Of a DNA stretch of 64,000 nt, positions 33,657-42,044 are shown piece after piece. Source of the stretch: Rhodobacteraceae bacterium LMO-JJ12. Lineage in GTDB: Bacteria > Pseudomonadota > Alphaproteobacteria > Rhodobacterales > Rhodobacteraceae. The notes under the pieces were generated by a model that was not told the DNA's origin, searched no databases, and saw nothing but the letters and a program-made list of their open reading frames with translations. The stretch spans positions 930,001 to 994,000 of the forward strand of contig JAKGBX010000001.1 in NCBI GenBank assembly GCA_021555075.1, given 5' to 3'. How positions within the stretch are numbered: the stretch's first letter is position 1; the number at the start of each line of letters is the position of its first letter. The position numbers and the translations under genes were made by a program.

Positions 33657-34823
33657 TCAAACCGCCTTTTTCAATGCCTCGACCAGATCGGTTTTCTCCC
33701 AGCTGAAGCCGCCTTGCTCGTCGGGCTGGCGGCCGAAATGGCCATAGGCGGCGGTGCGCTGATAAATCGGTTTGTTCAGGCCGAGATGCGTGCGGATGCC
33801 GCGCGGAGTAAGATCCATCACGTCGCGCAGGGCGGTTTCGATCTCGGCATCGCTCGCCTGACCGGTGCCGTGGGTGTCAACAAAGACAGACTGCGGCTCG
33901 GCAACGCCGATGGCATAGGAAAGTTGAAGCGTGCAGCGCGTCGCCATGCCTGCGGCGACGATATTCTTGGCCAGATAGCGCGCGGCATAGGCGGCGGAAC
34001 GGTCGACCTTGGTCGGATCCTTGCCGGAAAAAGCGCCGCCGCCATGTGGGGCCGCGCCGCCATAGGTGTCGACGATGATCTTGCGACCGGTCAGGCCGGC
34101 ATCACCATCGGGGCCACCGATGACGAATTTGCCGGTGGGGTTCACGTGCCATTCGGTGGCCTTGGTGATCCATTCCTCGGGCAGGATTTCGCGAATGTAG
34201 GGTTCGACGATGGCACGCACGTCGGCCGAACTCAGGTCAGGATCAGTGTGCTGGGTCGAGAGCACGATCGAGCTTACGGCGACCGGCTTGCCGTCAACAT
34301 AGCGCAATGAAAGCTGGCTTTTGGCGTCCGGTCCCAACTTGGGTTCGGCGCCGGATTTGCGCACTTCGGCCAGACGACGCAGGATTGCGTGGGCGTGTTG
34401 AATCGGTGCAGGCATAAGCGCGTCGGTTTCGGAACAGGCATAGCCGAACATTATGCCCTGATCGCCCGCGCCTTCATCCTTGTCGCCCGCGGCGTCGACA
34501 CCCTGGGCGATATCGGCGGATTGGGCGTGCAGGTAGTTATCGACTTTCATGTTGGCCCAATGAAAGCCCTGCTGTTCGTATCCGATATCTTTCACGCATT
34601 CGCGCGCGATGTCTTCGACACGGGCAATCACATCGGCGGGGCCGCGCACTTCGCCGGCGATTACCACCCGGTCAGTGGTGGCCATGGTTTCACAGGCGAC
34701 GCGGGCGTGGGGGTCTTCGGCGAGGAAGGCATCGAGAACGGCGTCCGAAATCCGGTCGCAGACCTTATCCGGGTGACCTTCGGAAACGGATTCCGAGGTG
34801 AAAACATAGTTATTGCGGGTCAT
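33657..34823 (-). CDS. metK: S-adenosylmethionine synthetase
   Basis: Cytosolic enzyme of 388 residues that makes SAM from methionine and ATP. Signatures are [17 protein letters not shown] at the N-terminus, [10 protein letters not shown]-like [15 protein letters not shown], and the glycine-rich [16 protein letters not shown]. The start ATG 34823 has GGAG 7 bases upstream, and that GGAG lies inside a SAM/SAH-type riboswitch. The gene ends in a strong terminator. Confidence 0.98.
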   Translation of the reverse strand: MTRNNYVFTSESVSEGHPDKVCDRISDAVLDAFLAEDPHARVACETMATTDRVVIAGEVRGPADVIARVEDIARECVKDIGYEQQGFHWANMKVDNYLHAQSADIAQGVDAAGDKDEGAGDQGIMFGYACSETDALMPAPIQHAHAILRRLAEVRKSGAEPKLGPDAKSQLSLRYVDGKPVAVSSIVLSTQHTDPDLSSADVRAIVEPYIREILPEEWITKATEWHVNPTGKFVIGGPDGDAGLTGRKIIVDTYGGAAPHGGGAFSGKDPTKVDRSAAYAARYLAKNIVAAGMATRCTLQLSYAIGVAEPQSVFVDTHGTGQASDAEIETALRDVMDLTPRGIRTHLGLNKPIYQRTAAYGHFGRQPDEQGGFSWEKTDLVEALKKAV

Positions 34824-34828
34824 GAAAG

Positions 34829-34877
34829 TGCTCCATTGGGTATGTCCCTCGCCACGTCAGGAAGCCGTTGTGGTGGG
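34829..34877 (-). promoter_or_regulatory. SAM/SAH riboswitch upstream of metK
   Basis: The minus strand reads CCACAACGGCTTCCTGACG then TGGC, a 12-base linker, and CAATGGAGCA. This matches the compact SAM/SAH class described upstream of metK in Rhodobacterales, including the conserved AACGGCTTCCTGRCG loop and the AUUGGAGCA-like 3' part. Stem P1 is CCAC/GTGG. The 3' part contains the metK Shine-Dalgarno GGAG at 34831-34834, so ligand binding should block translation start. Recognised from memory of the consensus; no covariance search was run. Confidence 0.88.
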
Positions 34878-34946
34878 AATTCGGACTTGGTTACGCAACG
34901 CATCGCTTGGGGTCAATGGCAAAGCGGTGCGGCATTTGCGATTGGG

Positions 34947-36494
34947 TTACAGGCGCAACAGGCGGCGCAGGCAGCCGGGGATCAGTATGATCAGCAAGAG
35001 CGCCAGCATCGGCCAGTCGCCAGTGCGTGCATAGGGTGTTGCTGCGCGCGCGGCGGGCAGCGGGGCATCGGCGAACCCTGCCTCGCCCAGAGGAATGCGG
35101 CGCAGGATTTCGCCTTTCGGGCCGATCATCGCCGACACGCCGGTGTTGGCGACGCGCAGCATCGGCAGGCCCTGTTCGATGGCGCGCATTCTGGCCTGTT
35201 GCAGATGCTGGAACGGTCCCGAGAATCTGCCAAACCAGGCGTCATTGGTGATTTGCAACAACAGGCGCGGGCGCGCGGGGGCGGCGCGCACATCCTGCGG
35301 GAAGATCGCCTCGTAACAGATCAGGGGGAGGGCGGGGCCGATGCCGGGCAGATCAATCAGTCGCGCACCGGGGCCTGCGGAATAACCATCGCCTTCGCCC
35401 GCCGCCAGCCCGTGAATGCCAAAGCGCGCCGCCAGATCGCCCAGCGGGATGTATTCGCCAAACGGCACCAGGTGATGCTTGTCATAGCGTGCGCTCACTG
35501 TGCCGGTCTGGTCGAGGAGCACCAGAGAGTTGTAAAGCCGCCCGTCATCGACGCTTCTGAGGCCGAGCGCCACCGGCGTGCCGCCCGCCGCCGCTGTGAT
35601 CATGCTGAGCGGCTCGTCGGCATTGCCCAACAGCCAGGGGATTGCCGTCTCGGGCCAGACCACCAGATCGGGCGCGCGGGTGCTTTCGGGCGGTTCGGCG
35701 GTAAAGGCCAGCTGACGCTCGAAGAAGGCCAGCACATGATCGGGATCCCATTTCTCGTGCTGCGGTGCGTTGGGTTGAATCATGCGGATCACCGGCGCAT
35801 CCGGCGGTGGCGCCACCGGCTTGCCGAGCATGATGCCAAGGCCGATCAATACCACGCCCCCGAGGATCGTGGGCAGCGCAACGAACCAATGGGCGGCGAT
35901 CTGCCAAAGCGACACAGCCGCAATCAGCGCCATCATCGTCAATCCGTGCGGGCCGATGAAAGCGGCATGTTGTGCGGCCGGGCTGGGCGCCCAGACATAG
36001 CCGATCAATGCCCAGGGAAAGCCGGTCAGCAGATAGCTGCGCAGCATCTCGGTGCCAGTAAAGGCCGCGATCCAGATCAGCGGGCGACGCCCGCCCGACC
36101 AGTGCGCCAGCGTTGAGGCCCCGCCCCAGAACAGCGCAAGGCCCGCCGACAGAAAGATCAGCGCAAAGGGCGCCATCCAGCCATGACGCGCGATGTCGAC
36201 CATGAACGGTTCGACAATCCAGAACAGAGCCATCGCGAAATAGCCCGCCCCCCCGGCCCAGCCGAGCAAGAAGGCGCGTCTTCCCGAGCCACTGATCTGG
36301 AAGAGGGCGAACAGCCCGGCCAGCCCCAGCGGCCCCAACGGCCAGAGATAGAAGGGGGCGTGGGCCAATGCCGCGATGGCGCCACAGAGCGCGGCCATCA
36401 GCATGAGGGTGCGCAGAAAGCTGCGTCTTGCCCGTCTCTCAAAGCGCGAAACCAGAGTGTCGCGCTCGGTGCCAGGGCGACCGAGGTCAGCCAT
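34947..36494 (-). CDS. lnt: Apolipoprotein N-acyltransferase
   Basis: Inner-membrane enzyme of 515 residues that N-acylates the lipid-bearing cysteine of lipoproteins. About eight membrane segments flank a nitrilase domain. The catalytic Glu-Lys-Cys set is visible in VVWPETAIPWLL, RYDKHHLVPFGEYIP and LPLICYEAIFP. The start ATG 36494 overlaps the end of the CorC gene by 8 bases, so the two are coupled. The usual order ybeY-corC-lnt is kept. Confidence 0.95.
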   Translation of the reverse strand: MADLGRPGTERDTLVSRFERRARRSFLRTLMLMAALCGAIAALAHAPFYLWPLGPLGLAGLFALFQISGSGRRAFLLGWAGGAGYFAMALFWIVEPFMVDIARHGWMAPFALIFLSAGLALFWGGASTLAHWSGGRRPLIWIAAFTGTEMLRSYLLTGFPWALIGYVWAPSPAAQHAAFIGPHGLTMMALIAAVSLWQIAAHWFVALPTILGGVVLIGLGIMLGKPVAPPPDAPVIRMIQPNAPQHEKWDPDHVLAFFERQLAFTAEPPESTRAPDLVVWPETAIPWLLGNADEPLSMITAAAGGTPVALGLRSVDDGRLYNSLVLLDQTGTVSARYDKHHLVPFGEYIPLGDLAARFGIHGLAAGEGDGYSAGPGARLIDLPGIGPALPLICYEAIFPQDVRAAPARPRLLLQITNDAWFGRFSGPFQHLQQARMRAIEQGLPMLRVANTGVSAMIGPKGEILRRIPLGEAGFADAPLPAARAATPYARTGDWPMLALLLIILIPGCLRRLLRL

Positions 36495-37413
36495 CAGTAT
36501 GTTCGGGCAGACGCACGCGAAGCCGCTTGATCCGGCGCGGGTCGGCATCGATGACTTCGAATTCGGTGCCGTCGGGATGCTTGATCACCTCGCCGCGCAC
36601 CGGCACACGACCGGACAACATGAAGACCAATCCGCCCAACGTGTCGATTTCCTCTTCGTCGACATCGTCGTGATGGGTGAGCGAGCGGCCGATTTCGGCT
36701 TCGAATTCGTCGAGCGGCGTTTTCGCCTGCGCCAGCCATGCCCCGTCTTTGGTGCGCGAATAGAGGCTGTCTTCTTCCTGGTCGTGCTCGTCCTCGATTT
36801 CGCCGATCACCTGTTCGATCAGATCCTCGATCGAGACCAGGCCATCGGTGCCACCATATTCATCAACCACTAGCGCAAGGTGGCGCCGTTCGCTCTGCAT
36901 CTTGGCCAAGAGCACGCCGATCGGCATCGATGGCGGCACGAACAACAGCGGGCGCAGCATTACCTTGAGATCAAACCGGTTTTTGGTGGCGCCGTTGAAG
37001 CCATGTTTGAGCGCCAGATCCTTGAGGTGCACCATGCCAATAGGAGTGTCGAGCGTGTCTTGATAGACAGGCAAGCGCGACAGGCCGCTGTCACGAAACA
37101 CCTGCACCAACTCGTCCTTGGTGATGGTTGCGGGAACCGAGACGATATCGGCCTTGGGCACCATCACATCTTCGACCGCGAGACGGCGTAGATTGAGCAT
37201 TCCCGGTTTGAACATGTTCTGGCTGCTAGAGTTTCGGGTTTCGGAGTCCGTAAACTCGGAATCTCCTTCTGCGTCAGAAGGACTCAACGCTCCGATGATG
37301 CGGCGAAAGAAGCCGCCACGCGGCGAGTTGTCCTCAATACTGTCGTCTTGGCTCTGGAGGGTGTCCTGCGCGCTTTGCGCTGCGTCAGATGACCCGTCGA
37401 TAGTGTCGCCCAT
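36487..37413 (-). CDS. CorC/HlyC-family CBS-domain protein
   Basis: A 308-residue cytosolic protein. After a variable, acidic N-terminus (about 1-75), two CBS domains cover about 80-205 (VEDVMVPKADIVSVPATITK ... LALVVDEYGGTDGLVSIEDL). A C-terminal CorC_HlyC FAD-like domain reads LDEFEAEIGRSL ... LGGLVFMLSGRVPVRGEV. It lacks the transmembrane CNNM domain, as in CorC. It is linked to Mg/Co efflux or envelope integrity by family. It is in an operon with ybeY and lnt. Confidence 0.9.
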   Translation of the reverse strand: MGDTIDGSSDAAQSAQDTLQSQDDSIEDNSPRGGFFRRIIGALSPSDAEGDSEFTDSETRNSSSQNMFKPGMLNLRRLAVEDVMVPKADIVSVPATITKDELVQVFRDSGLSRLPVYQDTLDTPIGMVHLKDLALKHGFNGATKNRFDLKVMLRPLLFVPPSMPIGVLLAKMQSERRHLALVVDEYGGTDGLVSIEDLIEQVIGEIEDEHDQEEDSLYSRTKDGAWLAQAKTPLDEFEAEIGRSLTHHDDVDEEEIDTLGGLVFMLSGRVPVRGEVIKHPDGTEFEVIDADPRRIKRLRVRLPEHTDG

Positions 37414-37431
37414 TAGTCCTTTCCTGCGGAA

Positions 37432-37929
37432 TCATCCCGCTTCGTCATCCCTATATGGGTCAGCAATACCCAGTTTGCCAAGTATAGCTGTCTCCAGCCC
37501 TTCCATCAGAGTGGCATCAAGGTCACTAATGTGATCATAGCCCAGAAGGTGCAGAATGCCGTGAATGGTCAGATGGGTGATGTGATCGCTGAAGACAAGT
37601 CCCATTTCATGCGCCTCGCGCGCACAGGTGTCATAGCTGATGGCGATATCGCCCAATTCCATGTCGCGCGGCGGCGTGGGGTGCGCGCCGGGCTTTGCGG
37701 CGCTGCGCTCCTCGGAGGGCCAGCTGAGCACGTTGGTCGGTTGCGGCTTGGCGCGAAAATCGGTGTTGAGCACGGCGATGCGGGCGTCGTCACAGGCCAG
37801 CAGGCTGATCTCGGCCGCTTCGATGTCGATCCCGAGGTGGTCTAGCGTGGCCTTTGCCGCCCTCTCTGCCAGCGGCTCCAGACCAGCCGCGCGCCAGCGG
37901 GGATCTTCGATGAGAATATCTATGCCCAT
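37432..37929 (-). CDS. ybeY: Endoribonuclease YbeY
   Basis: Single-strand-specific, zinc-dependent RNase of 165 residues for 16S rRNA 3' maturation and ribosome quality control. The metal motif HGILHLLGYDH gives H123, H127 and H133. The segment NTDFRAKPQPTNVLSWP is the other conserved block. The start ATG 37929 gives MGIDILIED. In most relatives phoH is directly upstream; here two plus-strand genes separate them. Confidence 0.95.
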   Translation of the reverse strand: MGIDILIEDPRWRAAGLEPLAERAAKATLDHLGIDIEAAEISLLACDDARIAVLNTDFRAKPQPTNVLSWPSEERSAAKPGAHPTPPRDMELGDIAISYDTCAREAHEMGLVFSDHITHLTIHGILHLLGYDHISDLDATLMEGLETAILGKLGIADPYRDDEAG

Positions 37930-38115
37930 GCGTCCTTTTATCTCGTTCGCGCCCGTGAGCAAGGCTTGCCGCGGCCGTCCAAAGGGTTTCTACTTGAACC
38001 TGAGAAGGGGTTAAGCGGAAACGCGGCGCAATACCTCCATGGCGTGGGCGTCTCAAAATAAACCCGTGTTTCAGGCCCGTGAGGCAGGTTTGTCTCGAAA
38101 CGCATTAGCGACCCG

Positions 38116-38144
38116 TTGACACAAAGAGGGGTTCAGATTATCGA
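38116..38144 (+). promoter_or_regulatory. Sigma-70-type promoter before the secreted protein gene
   Basis: A perfect -35 hexamer TTGACA (38116-38121) is followed after 17 bases by TATCGA (38139-38144). It points toward the start at 38191. The gap from 37930 to 38190 otherwise holds nothing I recognise. Confidence 0.55.
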
Positions 38145-38190
38145 CAGGCAAGCTAACCTGATAGAAATAGTAAGAAACAGGAATCCGCCG

Positions 38191-38994
38191 ATGTCCGACA
38201 CTCCCAAAGCCCCGATCCGCCGCGTCAGCCCGCGCAAATGGGCCGTGCTTGCCGCCACCGGTTTGGCGACTGTTGCGGCGCCTGCCGTTTTGCCGGTTCT
38301 GAGTGCCGCGCCAGCCTTTGCCTCGTCAAGCGAGGCCGGAGAAGCCGGAGAAGCCGGTGTGGTTCTGAGCGAAGGACCGTCGGCGTTTCTAACCAAGCTG
38401 GGCTATTTCGAGGGTACCTATCGCATCGTTGCCACTCTCTATCTGTCGGGCGCGCGCGATCTGGCGCGCGAACATCAGGAAGAATCGCACCATGCCTTTT
38501 ATGAGGATATCGAACCGTTCCTCGCGGAATACGGCGCGGCGGGATTTGAGGCCGAAGCCGAGGCTTTCGCCAAAGCTGTTGCTGCCAATGCCTCCGACGA
38601 AGACGTGCAAGCCGCACTCAACACCCTGCTTGCGGCGGTGAGCCGCGCCGCCTCTGCCGCCAAGGCCCCCACCTATGAGCAAATCAAGTCGGTGCAGGAT
38701 CTCGTGACTTTGGCGGCGGCCGAATATGACGGCGGAGTTGACGAGGGCGCTGTTGAGCTGGCGATTGAATATCGCGACAGCTGGGGATTTTTCGAAGTCG
38801 CACGCCAGCGCGTCGAAGCCATGGCCACAAGCGATGATGCCGTGCTGGCCAAAGCCGGGAAAGATGTGCTGGAACAGATCGATGGCGCCGAAGCGCTCTA
38901 TCCTTCGCTCACCGCTGAAACGGCCTCGTCCGATCCGTCGCAGTTGAGTGTGGCAGCAGGCTGGATCGAGATCATCGCGCTGCGCAACAAGTAA
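38191..38994 (+). CDS. Secreted alpha-helical protein of unknown function
   Basis: A 267-residue exported protein. Residues 1-43 form a long signal peptide with an RRVSPRKW n-region and an Ala-rich core ending AAPAFA-S; a Tat-like motif is incomplete. The mature part is mostly helical, acidic and Ala/Glu-rich, with HQEESHHAFYEDIEPFLAEY near residue 95, a His/Glu cluster. No family recognised; it loosely recalls periplasmic iron-related helical proteins. A PiuC-type hydroxylase gene follows 17 bases downstream in the same operon. Confidence 0.8.
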   Translation: MSDTPKAPIRRVSPRKWAVLAATGLATVAAPAVLPVLSAAPAFASSSEAGEAGEAGVVLSEGPSAFLTKLGYFEGTYRIVATLYLSGARDLAREHQEESHHAFYEDIEPFLAEYGAAGFEAEAEAFAKAVAANASDEDVQAALNTLLAAVSRAASAAKAPTYEQIKSVQDLVTLAAAEYDGGVDEGAVELAIEYRDSWGFFEVARQRVEAMATSDDAVLAKAGKDVLEQIDGAEALYPSLTAETASSDPSQLSVAAGWIEIIALRNK

Positions 38995-39011
38995 ATGGAT
39001 GGGCACAGGTA

Positions 39012-39665
39012 ATGCCGATTGTTCTGAGCGATGTTCTCACCGGGGTCGAGGCAAAGGTTCTTCATGAGGCCGCCTGCGCCTTGCGCTTTGAGGATGGCCG
39101 CAAGACCGCCGGGCATACGGCGCGACAGGTAAAGGAAAATTTGCAGGCCGCTGCGGGGGGCGAGACTGATGCAATTCTGGAAAAGCTACGCCAAAGCCTG
39201 TTGGCGCACCCGGTTTTTGCTGCCGTTGCCTATCCCAAGGCCTTTGCCCGCATGATCGTCTCGCGCACCGAAGGCGGCGGGCATTACGGCGATCATGTTG
39301 ATAATGCGCTCATGGGCGGCGCGCGCACCGATCTCTCCTTCACCATGTTTCTAAGCCCGCCCGAGGGATATGACGGCGGCGAGTTGACCATCTCTGACCG
39401 GTTGGAAGAACGGCAGGTCAAGCTGGAGCAGGGCGAAGTGGTGGTTTATCCTTCAACGACGCTGCACCGGGTCGAACCTGTGACGCGAGGTGCGCGTGTG
39501 GTTGTTGTGGGCTGGATCACCAGCCTGGTGCGCGACGCCGGTCAGCGTGAGATCCTGTTCGATCTGTGGCAGGCCATCGCACGCGCCGACGCTGCGGGTG
39601 ACGCCGCGCAGGTACAGCTCTTGTCAAAATCGCGCAGCAATCTTCTCAGGATGTGGGCGGGGTGA
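39012..39665 (+). CDS. PKHD-type Fe(II)/2-oxoglutarate hydroxylase, PiuC/YbiX-like
   Basis: A 217-residue dioxygenase. The metal triad is H95-x-D97 (GGHYGDHVD) and H152 (STTLHRVEP), with R162 as the oxoglutarate-binding residue. The full-length pattern IVLSDVLT ... SRTEGGGHYGDHVDNALM is that of PiuC/YbiX. Relatives are encoded beside TonB-dependent iron receptors and respond to iron limitation. Its substrate is unknown. It is cotranscribed with the secreted helical protein and convergent with phoH. Confidence 0.92.
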   Translation: MPIVLSDVLTGVEAKVLHEAACALRFEDGRKTAGHTARQVKENLQAAAGGETDAILEKLRQSLLAHPVFAAVAYPKAFARMIVSRTEGGGHYGDHVDNALMGGARTDLSFTMFLSPPEGYDGGELTISDRLEERQVKLEQGEVVVYPSTTLHRVEPVTRGARVVVVGWITSLVRDAGQREILFDLWQAIARADAAGDAAQVQLLSKSRSNLLRMWAG

Positions 39666-39714
39666 ATGCGCGAAAGGCGGATGGGGTGAAACCCCACCCT
39701 GCCTTGTCATTCGC

Positions 39715-40725
39715 CTATTTCGCCGGATCGGCGGCTTCATAGGCCTCGATGATGGCGGCCACCAGTGGGTGACGCACGACATCTTTCGAGGTAAAATAGT
39801 TGAAGCTGATGTTCGGGATTGTCTTGAGCAACCGCTCGGCATCGGCCAGCCCCGACGGCACGCCGCGCGGCAGGTCGATCTGGGTGCGGTCGCCGGTGAT
39901 CACCATGCGCGAGCCTTCGCCAAGCCGTGTTAGAAACATTTTCATCTGCATGGTGGTGGCGTTCTGCGCTTCATCCAGCACGACAAACGCATTGCTCAAC
40001 GTGCGACCGCGCATGAAGGCCAGCGGCGCGATCTCGATGCGCTTGTCCTCGATCAGCTTGGCAAGCTGCTTGCCCGGAAGGAAATCATTCAGCGCGTCGT
40101 AAAGCGGCTGCATGTAAGGGTCTACCTTGTCCTTCATGTCACCCGGCAGATAGCCCAGCTTTTCGCCCGCCTCGACGGCGGGGCGCGACAGGATGATCTT
40201 GTCGACATGGCCTTCGATGAACATATTCACGCCCACCGCGACGGCAAGATAGGTCTTGCCGGTGCCCGCCGGGCCAATGCCGAAGCCCAATTCGTTGGTA
40301 AACAGCGACCGAACATAGGTTTTCTGTGCTTCGGTGCGTGGCTCGACCGTCTTCTTGCGGGTGCGAATCTCGACACGCCCACCGCGAAACATTTCCATTT
40401 GGTCGGCGTCATCAGCCTCGATAGCGGTGTCCATGCGCAACTCGCGATCAACATCCGCCGGGACGACATGGCGCCCGGATTCCAATCGTTCATAAAGAGC
40501 GTGCAACACCGCGACAGCCTCGCCCGCCGTGTCCGCGTCGCCAATCACGACAAGCTGATTGCCACGTCGCAAGATTTGCACCGCCAGTTTCTGTTCGATA
40601 TCGGCCAGATTGCGATCATATTCGCCGCACAGCTCGATCAACAGCCGGTTGTCGGGAAATTCGACCAGATGTTCGCTCAACATATCAGAGCTGGACGGCG
40701 GCGGGGGCATCACGTTGGTGTCCAA
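39715..40725 (-). CDS. PhoH-family ATPase
   Basis: A 336-residue P-loop protein. Walker A is GPAGTGKT (151-158), Walker B is AFVVLDEAQNATTMQMKMFL, and an N-terminal KH-like part precedes it. PhoH-like proteins work with YbeY in RNA metabolism and are usually adjacent to it. Here the order miaB-phoH-ybeY is kept on one strand but with inserted gene pairs. Exact biochemical role is not established. Confidence 0.95.
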   Translation of the reverse strand: MDTNVMPPPPSSSDMLSEHLVEFPDNRLLIELCGEYDRNLADIEQKLAVQILRRGNQLVVIGDADTAGEAVAVLHALYERLESGRHVVPADVDRELRMDTAIEADDADQMEMFRGGRVEIRTRKKTVEPRTEAQKTYVRSLFTNELGFGIGPAGTGKTYLAVAVGVNMFIEGHVDKIILSRPAVEAGEKLGYLPGDMKDKVDPYMQPLYDALNDFLPGKQLAKLIEDKRIEIAPLAFMRGRTLSNAFVVLDEAQNATTMQMKMFLTRLGEGSRMVITGDRTQIDLPRGVPSGLADAERLLKTIPNISFNYFTSKDVVRHPLVAAIIEAYEAADPAK

Positions 40726-40828
40726 TCATTTCTCCTTCTGGCTGGATAACCCAAGATGTTCTCTGGATGCTGACAAGATGCAGACCGCAGCGCAAGGCGA
40801 GTGCTGCGACCGTCGTGAATTTCGGCAC

Positions 40829-40858
40829 AAAAAAGCCGCGGGGCGTAAACCCCGCGGC
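40829..40858 (-). terminator. Rho-independent terminator after the lipoprotein gene
   Basis: A 9-bp perfect stem GCCGCGGGG/CCCCGCGGC (40835-40858, 6-base loop) is followed on the minus strand by TTTTTT (40829-40834). It ends the OmpA-lipoprotein transcript 26 bases after the lipoprotein stop and isolates it from phoH. Confidence 0.9.
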
Positions 40859-40883
40859 GATATTTCAGGCATGTTTCCAAGGA

Positions 40884-41210
40884 TCAGAGTGGATCCTGGA
40901 TGTTCGAGCCGCTCTTGAACGGGCCAGTCGCAATGGTCGGCGGGGCGACGCCCGAACAGACCGGTTTGCCATATTTGTCGAGCCGGGCCGAAAGATAGCC
41001 CTCGACGCCGTCGTCGATGATCCAGTGGTCACAACCGTTGGGATCGACCCAGATTCCGGCCTTCAACTGGCTGAGGTGCTTGGCGTCCGTGCCCCGGTCG
41101 CGGGTTTTATCGGGCCCGACAGGCCCATGGAACGCCGCGATGGCGGCTTCGCCACAGCCCGACACCGTAAAGACAAACGCTGCGGCCGTGAGTGCGCTAA
41201 GAATTTTCAT
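40884..41210 (-). CDS. Small lipoprotein with WVDPxGC domain
   Basis: A 108-residue lipoprotein. The signal ends in the lipobox TVSGC with Cys19 as the acylated residue. Residues 53-85 (IWVDPNGCDHWIIDDGVEGY ... GKPVC) closely match residues 47-79 of the OmpA-family protein encoded 18 bases upstream. The conserved W, D, C, H and C residues suggest a small disulfide-bonded or metal-binding module. No named family recognised. Confidence 0.8.
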   Translation of the reverse strand: MKILSALTAAAFVFTVSGCGEAAIAAFHGPVGPDKTRDRGTDAKHLSQLKAGIWVDPNGCDHWIIDDGVEGYLSARLDKYGKPVCSGVAPPTIATGPFKSGSNIQDPL

Positions 41211-41228
41211 GTTGCTTGCTCCTTCGGC

Positions 41229-41804
41229 TCAGCGAATGCAGATGATTTCGACACGGCGGTTCTTTGCCATGCCTGCGCCGGTATTGTTGGGCGCCGCTGG
41301 CACACGCTCGCCGTAACCGCGCACATCTACAATCCGGGCACCGGTACTTTGCGCGACACGGGCCACAGAATTGGCGCGTCGCAGCGAAAGCCGCATGTTG
41401 TATTCATCAGACGCCCGACTGTCGGTGTGACCTGCGATCACATACGCTTGCGCACCGGTCTGCGCAAAGAATTCACGAAGCCGGGCTTGGCCCGGGCCGG
41501 AAATCCGCGCGCTGTCGGTTGCAAAATACTGATCCGAGTTCAACACGCCGCAGACGTTACCCCGTCGGCAGACCGGAATGCCCTGCCGGTTGGTATGGGG
41601 CGACATATAGCCTTCGGCCCCGTCATCCATGACCCAGTGTTCGCATCCATCGGGGTCGACCCAGATGGTGGGAATGTACTCTTCACCAGTAATCACACGT
41701 TGCTGCTGGGCCTGAACGGCGCCCGCAGACACAACGACACCCAGAGCGACGGCAGCAATGCCACTCATAAGCGCGTTCACTGTTTTCGAAATTGATTTCG
41801 CCAC
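41229..41804 (-). CDS. OmpA-family peptidoglycan-binding protein with WVDPxGC domain
   Basis: An exported protein of 191 residues. The signal peptide covers residues 1-33 (ending AGAVQA-Q). The WVDPDGCEHWVMDDGAEGY module at 47-79 is shared with the next gene. A C-terminal OmpA/Pal domain (about 88-190) has GHTDSRASDEYNMRLSLRRA, including the diaminopimelate-binding Asp and Arg. The start is GTG 41804 because AAGGGA lies 8 bases before it; the in-frame ATG 41837 has none. It probably links the envelope to the murein. Confidence 0.85.
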   Translation of the reverse strand: MAKSISKTVNALMSGIAAVALGVVVSAGAVQAQQQRVITGEEYIPTIWVDPDGCEHWVMDDGAEGYMSPHTNRQGIPVCRRGNVCGVLNSDQYFATDSARISGPGQARLREFFAQTGAQAYVIAGHTDSRASDEYNMRLSLRRANSVARVAQSTGARIVDVRGYGERVPAAPNNTGAGMAKNRRVEIICIR

Positions 41805-42044
41805 AGCTTCTGTCCCTTGATAATGTTTCCCCCACAAGGCTATGCGCGGGATTTTCCCCCATCACATGCCCCAGACGTTAGATAACAACAGTTTAACAAG
41901 TTTGCTTCAGTTGTGAAGGCGTTTTGACCAGATATTGTGGCGCGCAGTGAATCAATGTCATTTTCTGGCATTTTCTGACCGGGGTTGCGCGGCTGAGGGG
42001 TTGGAATGCCTGCAAGATTCGCGAAAATTTCCGGTTTAGGAAGT

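Noticed and set aside
39661-39714. Terminator between piuC-like gene and phoH
   Set aside because: TGGGGT/ACCCCA forms only a 6-bp stem with a 3-base loop and no T-run on either strand.
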